A model generated the notes under the pieces. That model was given only the letters and a program-made list of their open reading frames with translations, did no database searches and was not told the DNA's origin. DNA of 64,000 nucleotides from Bacteroidales bacterium Bact_22 (lineage in GTDB: Bacteria; Bacteroidota; Bacteroidia; Bacteroidales; F082). The stretch's first letter is position 1. Every line of letters starts with the position of its first letter. The stretch is taken from the NCBI GenBank assembly GCA_001603665.1, contig LUZN01000009.1, positions 1 through 64,000 on the forward strand, given 5' to 3'. Positions 46,201 through 54,000 of this stretch are shown piece after piece. Position numbers and translations under genes: made by a program.

Positions 46201-47669
46201 AGCGAAAATGTCGGTGTTTCAATATTATAGGTAGTTGGATTTTCTGTCGCAACAGTGCCACCGTCAAGGTTGTAGGTGATATTATAGTTGCTGATATTCC
46301 ACTTGGCATAGAGCGTGACAGTTTCGCCATCCACTGCAGTGAGGTTGCTGACGCTCTGGCCATCTGTGTATTCCGCCTCGCCATCAAAGGTTGTGCTCCA
46401 TCCGATGAAGTCGTATCCAGTGAGAGTGAAGGCGTTGGCAGTGAGGTTCTGCGCCTGTCCGTAGGTAAATTGCTGGTCGCTCATCGTGCCACTTGCGCCA
46501 TCGTTGTTCTTGTCGAAATGAACGTAATAGGTGATCGGAGTAAGCGTGGCGCTCACGATACCATTGTCGTTGTTGGGCATGGTGAAGGTGTTGCCGCCGA
46601 GAGCGTTGCCGTTGAGTCTATATGTTACCAGATAGCCTGTGGAGTTGTTATGGCCCAAGGTGACGGTGGTGTTGCTGGCGTAACAGGTGGTGTTGCCAAT
46701 CACCACGCTCTCGCCCGTGGCAGTGATATTGGCACCCAGCGTGAGGGTGTGGACGCTGCGCGCGCCGTCCATGTCGCCTGCCGGATTGCCTACGCCCACG
46801 TTGGTGGCGTTGACCGAGCCGTTAATGGTGCAGTTGCGATAGTAGTTGCGGGAAAGATGAAGACGATTAAGATTATCACCTGATGTCCTGTAGCCGATGA
46901 TGGCACCGCCAACCGACTGGCCGCTTATGACTACTACGTTTAAAGCAACGTTATCCTCGACATAGTGATTTACGTCATATTGTTGGCTTTGATATCCGAT
47001 GATGCCACCACAAATCGCGCTGATGGTATTCGCAAATTTAGGATGCGATTTGACAGTAGCGGAACTGGTGCAACGACGGACATTACCATTGGAGTTGGCT
47101 CCGACGACACCGCCGTGTTTGCTGGCATTGTCAGCCACACGATAGATGCCGACATTGCTTGCCACAACACAATCCTCAATGGTGCCATTGTTGCAACCTG
47201 CTATGGCACCCACCTGCTGGTAGCCGGTGATGCTGGCATCGGCAACCGTCAGATTCCTGACGGAACCGCCGCTCAGGTTGCCAAAAACGCCTTGGAGTTG
47301 GTCGGCATTGGTTGTGCCGTTCTTGTAGATACGTACACCGCTGATGGTGTGACCTCCACCGTCGAAATGCCCTTTGAAGGAATTACCGTAAGCACCGATA
47401 GCTGTGAAGTTATTCTCAGAGGCATAGTAATCAGTGCTGTTCCACGCATAAGTGTAGGTGTAGGCAAGGTCGGTGGTCAGCAAGAAATACTTGCCGCTGT
47501 AGTTTGTGCCGCTGTTCACGTTCGTAGCCAGCGTATACAGGTCTTCTTTAGACTTAATCTGATAGGGGCTTTCTTGTGTGCCCGCGCCAGTCCATTGCGC
47601 CATGGCATTCTGTCCGAAAGCGAGTGCCACAAAAAGCAGCATCGCCGAAAAAAACTTGTAGTTTTTCAT
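43266..47669 (-). CDS. Large T9SS-secreted adhesin-like protein with GLUG motifs and InlB B-repeats
   Basis: GHFDGGGHTISGVRI..., IFGDITENN; GYDFIGWSTTFDGEAEYTDGQSVSNLTAVDGETVTLYAKW; C-term QIFDVMGRMVMQKRIDGVETLREMSHATGVYILKLNEKTQKIVIR. Confidence 0.9.
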   Translation of the reverse strand: MKNYKFFSAMLLFVALAFGQNAMAQWTGAGTQESPYQIKSKEDLYTLATNVNSGTNYSGKYFLLTTDLAYTYTYAWNSTDYYASENNFTAIGAYGNSFKGHFDGGGHTISGVRIYKNGTTNADQLQGVFGNLSGGSVRNLTVADASITGYQQVGAIAGCNNGTIEDCVVASNVGIYRVADNASKHGGVVGANSNGNVRRCTSSATVKSHPKFANTISAICGGIIGYQSQQYDVNHYVEDNVALNVVVISGQSVGGAIIGYRTSGDNLNRLHLSRNYYRNCTINGSVNATNVGVGNPAGDMDGARSVHTLTLGANITATGESVVIGNTTCYASNTTVTLGHNNSTGYLVTYRLNGNALGGNTFTMPNNDNGIVSATLTPITYYVHFDKNNDGASGTMSDQQFTYGQAQNLTANAFTLTGYDFIGWSTTFDGEAEYTDGQSVSNLTAVDGETVTLYAKWNISNYNITYNLDGGTVATENPTTYNIETPTFSLNNPTQAGCTFDGWTGTGLTEATQTVTIAQGSTGDRSYTANWTHFAYALVLDKDITATPAPAATYNNTSYYTPGTEITLSYNVTPSAGYEFQGFLVNGSPIEGNTFVMPASDVTVSANLAAIPWGGAGTSDSPYIIIYAAQLDMLATRLNTGTGDDYASSGYNGIYFKLGADINYNPNELTNGENYTAIGSNYGNEDYLFNGTFDGDNHIISGIRINKPNYDLQGLFGAVGSTGTVKNVILDDAVVIGRNCVGGIAGNKLGTIENCRVINTNITGNGLVGGIAGHSANQTIENNMVLNTAITYDNTDIYNGGAIIGSQQSGSIGYNYYHNCTLNGVASNIGCGVASIGNIIFGDITENNAAVQAYTLTLSPHITATPAPNVTFNNIDYYTAGTEVTLGTNPPAYTITSATLTYGGNNHNIASVGGVYSFTMPAADVSVTVTEIQGDRYQLFEGNIVEGDYLIVYNLNGKLYSMNNVISSDHAFQYEVVNAIDNVITTDNADIVWHIAPNSDGNWTIYNAAIGKYAGGCLAQSGAQLYDETNNCATWIVGYSNEFQNCDDRFLGFRTRGTAIMGFYVMNDDPFNPIYTNLLLYKKVEVPTETYTLEIEGYNDDESGWYLIASPVSTTPSEVENMLTDETAAPYSYDLYRFNQAATAEWENYHQHSSDFNIIPGKGYLYANSQDVTLTFTGVPYSGNGEVQITKTHDVEFEGWNLVGNPFSVGAIVDMDFYRMNDDGSGIVPATGNTVNPMEGIFVYSDHSGDYVTFTPNSNNSNSAKGNNSNDASLVINLSKGNRGSAIDRAIVRFDSKSTLPKLQIFDGNTKLYIPQDFEEYAIVSSNRQGEMPLNFKAKETGMYTISFEGIDLKNIKLIDILDGKEIDLSETSSYTFIGSPADRQARFKIIFEGSENSDSSEISNFAYQSGTDIIVNGEGELQIFDVMGRMVMQKRIDGVETLREMSHATGVYILKLNEKTQKIVIR

Positions 47670-47695
47670 CTTCTTTAAATTCTAAACTCCACTCT

Positions 47696-47953
47696 TTAAA
47701 CTCTACTCTTTTTTCTAAATGCATATCCTAATCCGAGTGCGGTAAATACCAGCAGTCCGCTGCCAATAGGTGCGTTGCTGTCGAAGTCGATATCCTGACC
47801 ATGAGACTGTGGCAGATCGAATGTTACACCGCTTTCGTTGGTGCGATAAACGTCATCGCTGGCGTCGTTCCAAGTAAAGAATGCGTCGCGCTGCGCATTG
47901 ACGCTGAAACCCAGAACTAAAACTGTTGTGATTGTGAGGAGTAATTTTTTCAT
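47696..47953 (-). CDS. Small secreted protein with C-terminal Gly-rich TM/RKK tail
   Basis: MKKLLLTITTVLVLGFSVNAQ signal; C-term APIGSGLLVFTALGLGYAFRKKSRV. Confidence 0.8.
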   Translation of the reverse strand: MKKLLLTITTVLVLGFSVNAQRDAFFTWNDASDDVYRTNESGVTFDLPQSHGQDIDFDSNAPIGSGLLVFTALGLGYAFRKKSRV

Positions 47954-48004
47954 TGATATATCTATTATGTTAATTCTATTCTTCTTTATGTATTTGTCAA
48001 CTTT

Positions 48005-48058
48005 AACTTTTGGCTATTGGCCTTTGGCTGCCAACAGCTAATGGCCAACGGCCAAAGT
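48005..48058. repeat. Imperfect palindrome directly after the giant adhesin stop codon
   Basis: AACTTTTGGCTATTGGCCTTTGGCTG-ccaa-CAGCTAATGGCCAACGGCCAAAGTT; no U-tract. Confidence 0.7.
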
Positions 48059-51000
48059 TTATTTCATTATGATTTTCTGTGTCTTTTCATTCAATTTCAA
48101 GATATAAACGCCTGTTTGTGACGGTTTTGCGATAGTTTCAACGCCGTTCACGTGTTGTGTCAACACCATGCGGCCCATCACATCGAAGATTTGGAGCTCG
48201 CCATCGCCGGTAACGATTATATCGGTGCCGCTCTGATAGGCAAAGATTTCTGAGTTCTCTGAGTTCTCGAAGCGGATAATAAACCTCGCTTGCCTATCCG
48301 CTGGTGAACCGATAAAGGTATACGATGGGTTCTCGCCGAGATCGATAACTAAATTTTCTAATAAATCTATTAATTCTATATTATTCAAATCTATTCCTTC
48401 AAAACTGATGGTATACGTTCCTGTTTCTTTCGCCTTGAAATTCAACGGAATATCGCCTTGACGGTTGCTGAACGCGATGGCATAGTCGGTGCCGTCTTGC
48501 GGGATATATAATTTGGTGCTGCCATCGAATATCTGCAATTTCGTCATTGTGTTCTTGCTGTCGAAACGCACTATGGCGCGGTCGATGATGGAAGTTGAGA
48601 GTTTAGAGTTTAGAGTTGAGAGGTTGATGACAATCTGTTCTGGTTCGTGTGATTGGCTACGGCCTTTGGTGCTATTAGAATTAGGTGTGAATGTCATTTC
48701 CTCGTAGTCAGAATCGGTATGTACGAAGATGCCTTCCATCGGGTTAACGGTGTTGTCTGTGGCTGCGATGATTTCCGAACCCTCGCCATTCATTCGATAG
48801 AAATCTTTTTCGATAGTGGCTTCCACGCTCCACGGGTTACCTACAAGGTTCCATCCTTCAAACGACACGCCTTCTGTCTTGGTGAGATTTACTACGCCAT
48901 CGCCGCTGTAAGGCCAACCGGTGAATGTGAGCGTAACATCTCCGCTGTTGGCGTAGAGATAACCTCTTCCCGATTCAAGGTCGAAATGGTAGTGGTCGGT
49001 TCCTTCTGCCTTCCAGTTTTCCCATTCCGCAGCAGCTTCTTGGTTGAAGCGGTAGAGGTCGAAGGTGTTGTCTTTCATGTGTTCCACATTATTCACATTA
49101 ACATCATTATACAAAGGCGAGGCAATCAGATACCAGCCGCTCTCATCGTCGGTATAGCCTTCGATATCCTTGGTGAATGTTTCAACTTTCCTGTAAAGTG
49201 ACGGTGTACCGCCAAAGTTAAACTCATAACAAGAGAAACCTTGGGATAAAAAACTAAGATATGAATTAAAACCACTATTCGAATTGGATTGGTTATTAAT
49301 ATTGTAAGCACCGTTACCCAGGGCGTCGTTAATCGACCACCGAGTTTGATAAGACTCATCTTCAGATAAACAGACATATCCAGCAAGGCTTTTAACTCCT
49401 GCGTATTTTTTGACTGCAGCGTTGTAGATAGTCCAATAGTCGAACTCATCATTGTGGGCAATATGCCAAATAATGTTAGCATCGCTTGTACTTATTACAT
49501 CATCAGCCACATTGACTGTTTCGTATTGGAAGTTGTTCCCGGAGACCACGTTATTCATGGCGTAGTTTTGATATACAATCAGATAGTCGCCTTCAACAAG
49601 GTAGTCTTCGTTATAGAGTTTAAAAGCAATAAGTTCTGTAGTCGTAGCGCTGACGGTGACATTGCTGGCAGGCATCTCGAAAGTGTTGCCGCCGGTGAGG
49701 GCGACGTCGTTGTTATCGGCATCCTTCACGGTGTAGCTGCCACTGATGGCATAGCCCTCTTCAGGGCTGAGGGTGACGCTGGTACCTTCGGTGTAATAGT
49801 TGTTGCCGCTGTATGAATACGCCGCTGTTGCCGTAGCGGTGATATGCTCACCCAAGGTGAGGCTGAACACCTGCACCGCGCCGTCGTCCTCGGTGATGTC
49901 GCCGTCTTTGTAACCGATGTTGGTTGTGTTGCCGTTGGCAGTGCAATTGTAGTAGTAGTTGTGGTTCAAGGTGGCATAACCACTATTACTGATAATAGCT
50001 CCGGCACTGCCGCTGTTGATGGTGCAATCTATGGCGAAACAGTTTTCGACGACGGGATCCTCATAATCACAACACCGATAATTATACCCCACGATACCAC
50101 CGGCAGCTCCAATGGCTGTGACGCTGGCTCCGTACGCCGTACATCCACTGACAATACCACCGACATTTTCGCCTACAATGCCGCCGTAATCATCACAATT
50201 TTCATATCCGTTGTTGGTGATGGTGGCAGCACTGGTACAGTTGCGAATGGAGGGCATCTTACCTACATCGCCACTGTTAATACCCGCAATACCGCCATGG
50301 TAATCTGATAAATAGCCATAAGCCTTGATGATGACGGTGCTGGTGACGTGGCAATTCTCGATGATACCGTTATCCTCATTGTCACCCGCAATACCGCCAA
50401 TATAAAACTCGCCGGTGATAATGGCATCGGTAAGAGTGACATTCTTCACGGTGCCATGGTTTAAACTGAAGAGTCCTTTGTTATCATTATGAAGATTGTC
50501 GTATGGATAGATGCGGATTCCGCTGATGGTATGGCCTGCACCGTCGAAGTGACCGCCCTCGTTAACGCGGATCGGTGTGTAGTTGCTCTCGGTCTCACCA
50601 AGGCCTTCATAGCTGTAGGTGAGATCTCTGCCCAACTGGTAGTATTCGCCGTTGTTGATTTCACTTATAGCTAACTGGTCCATCTGGGTGCGATACATGA
50701 TAATCCACGGGTCGTTCTCGGTGCCGCTGCCCGCCATGATGGTGACGGTGATGTCGGCGTTCACGGTGACATCGCTGGCAGGCATCTCGAAGGTGTCGCC
50801 GCCGGTGAGGGCGACATCGTTGTTGTTGGCATCCTTCACGGTATAGCTGCCGTTGAGGGTGTAGCCCTCTTCGACGCTCAACGTTACGCTGGTGCCGACC
50901 GCATAATAGCCGTTACCCTGGTAGGTGACTGCCGCTGCCGGTGTGGCGATGACATGTTCGCATAAGGTGAGCTTGTTGACACCGCGGGCGCCGTCACAGT

Positions 51001-54000
51001 CACTGCCGTTGGCGCCCACATTGGTGGAGGCGCCATTCACTGTGCAGTTGTAGTAGTAGTTGTCGATAAGGGTAATACTGGTTGTAAAATATTTGCCACA
51101 GATAGCACCTTTCTGGTAATCTCCTGTCGATGTAATCTGTGAATTCAACACAAGGCAGTTCTGAATAATATTGCTGGTATTGGTATAATCTCCCAAGATG
51201 CCACCGACAGAGTCTTTGCCGGTGATATGGGCATCGCTAAGGACGACGTTTTTGATAGTAGCATCACACACACCGCCGAAGAGACCTTGGTATTTGTCAG
51301 CATTGGTAGTACCCGTCTTGTTGATGCGGATGCCACTGATGATATGGCCGTCTCCGTCGAAGGTGCCTTTGAAATATCTTTGATTAACCCTAGTGCCTAT
51401 GGCAGTGTAGTTCTCGCCATTGTCGTCAAGGTCATTCGGGTCGTAAGCGATGTCGGCACCTAGCTTGATGAATTTGTTTGTGTAGAGGTTGCCGCCGTTC
51501 ACGCGGGTGGCGAGCAGGTCGAGCTGTGAGCGATACATAATAATGTAGGGGTCGGCCTCGGTGCCGGCGTGGCCAGTTGTGAAGTCGATTGCGGTTACTG
51601 TGGCGCTCACGGTGGCGTTGGTGGCAGGCATGATGAAGCTCCAGGTGCCGTCGCCGTTGTCGGTGGCTGCTTCGCCGCCCACGGTGACATCCGTGAGGGT
51701 GCAGCCTTCGGCAGCGATGGTGACATTGGCGCCAGCCAGCACACAGGCGGTGCGGCCTTCCTGCGCAAGCACGCCCGATGTGGCGTCGACATACTTCGGA
51801 AGCGTCAACGTAAAGACGGGCTGCAAGGTTTGTCCGGCGAGGGCATCAATCTGTGTATCGCTGAGGCTTCCGCTATAGACAGCAGTGCCGTCGCTGAGGT
51901 ACTGGCCGCTCTTGACCGCGACACCATTATCGCCATTGTAGCTGCTGGCATAGATACGGTCGGTAGCGTTGCGCCAACCAAGGGTGAGGGCGCCATTAGC
52001 ATTGATGCCGCCACCGTTGGCACTGACGCTGCCGCCGTTGATGGTAATATCATAGGCATAAATGTTATGGCTATTGGAAGAGATGGTGGTGATAATGCCA
52101 CCGTTGATGGTCAGGCCGCCGTCGTTAACAACAGGATTACTAAGCGATTCACCTACATAAATGGCCGTGCCATCGCTGCTAGCCACCAGACTGCCCGTAC
52201 CGAGGCTCTGACCGTAGATGCTGAGGCTACCGAAAGTAAAGATGGAAAATTGTCCTTCCACGGTGAGCGTGGCGCCATCCATCAGAATCAGATGAACGGC
52301 TCCATAGGTCTTGATAGCCTGATCGTCAGAAACAGTGATATTCACATTGCCGCTGACGGCATACCATGTCTCCGTTCCTACGGCGCCGAGTATGACGGTG
52401 CTGCCCGTACTGCTCTCGATGAGGGTGTAGTCGGTGCATATTTGCTCGTTGCCGTCGGCGTCGATATAGGGCACTCCTATGGTGGCGCTCACGGTGACGT
52501 CGCTGTCGGGCATGGTGAAGCTGTTGCCGGCAAGCGGAGTGCCGTTCAGGATGTAGCTGGTAACGGCGTAGCCCTGTGACGCAGCGTCGCTCAGCGTGAT
52601 GGTTTGTGTGGCACCGCTGTAGATGGTAGTGGAGGTGCCGTTATTGTAGCTGAGGGCGGTGGTGCCAAAGGCGGTGAGACCGCTCAGGTCGTATGCCGTC
52701 TGGTCGCCTGCAATGCCGACATGCTCACCCAAGGTGATGACACGGGCACGACGGGCACCGTCGCAGTCGCTGCCGTTCACGCCGCCATTATTGTTTGAAG
52801 TGTAGTAGTTGTTGATGAGGGTGGAGTTATTATTTTTTCCTGTGATGGCACCTTTCAAACTATCATTTGCTACAGTACCGGTATAGAGGCAATCTTTTAG
52901 TGTGGTAAAAACACATATACCTGCGATTCCACCGCAATACCATCGACCATTAACACTTGCGGCAATGACGGAGCCGCTGACAGTGCCATTATATTGATAT
53001 CCCACAATGCCGCCATGATAATCCTTATCATCGTTTTCCACACCTATGGTGACGTCGTTTCCTATACGGCAATTAGTTATGGTACCATATTCATTTTTAC
53101 CAGCGATACTGCCGACATACTCACCACCGATAATAATGCTGTTGGCAAGGGCGATATTTTTCACAGTGCTTCCTGAATAAACATAGCCGAAGAGCCCTTG
53201 ATAGTCGTTGGTAGTGTAGATGCGGATGCCGCTGATGGTCTTGCCGTTGCCGTCAAAGGTGCCGCGGAAGAGATGTGAATCTTTGCCGATAGCGGTATAG
53301 TTATTCTCGGTACTGTTGGCGTCGTTCCAATCGGTCGTATGTGTATATGTGATGTCGTTATTCAGTCTGAAATGCTTGTTATAGAAGCTGTTGGCGGTGT
53401 AGCCGTGGGTGCCGTTGACACATTTTGCGAGCACGTTGAGACCTGTAGTGTCGGAGATGATATATGGATGTGTCTCACTTCCTGTGGCGCCGCCAGCAAT
53501 ACCCCACACGTCGGTGAAGGTGCTGCTCACGGTAACATCTGATGCCGGCATCTCGAAGGTGTTGCCTACCACAGCGTGGGCCGTGCCGTCGTTGTAGGTA
53601 TAGCCGAGTTTATTGCCAGGATTTATCGTGCCAGTGTAGCCAAGTGTGATTGTAGTGTTTGAAGCGTAATAGGTCACGTTGTCAATCACAACGCTCTCGC
53701 CGCTGGCGGTGATATTATCACCTAGGTTGAGGAGGTGGACGCTGCGGGCACCGGCAATGTCGCCGCTGCCGGTTCCCACATTAATGGCATTGGCGGAGCC
53801 GTTCACGGTGCAGCCGCGGTAGTAGTTGGCCGTGTAGGTGCCATCATGGTAGTATTCTCCGATGATGGCTCCCACGATGCTGTTGCCACTCACGCTGGCA
53901 CCGACGACAAGGCAGTTTTCAATTTTGCCAGCTTGGTTCTTGCCTACGATACCGCCATATTTATTGCAACCCGTCAGTCCGTCGGCGATGCTTATGGTGG

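Noticed and set aside
51569-52579. 336-aa and other plus-strand ORFs (e.g. 54068-55042, 46071-46883, 55607-56521) opposite the giant adhesins
   Set aside because: Low-complexity Gly/Ala/Val/Asp shadow translations of the repeat-rich T9SS adhesin genes.
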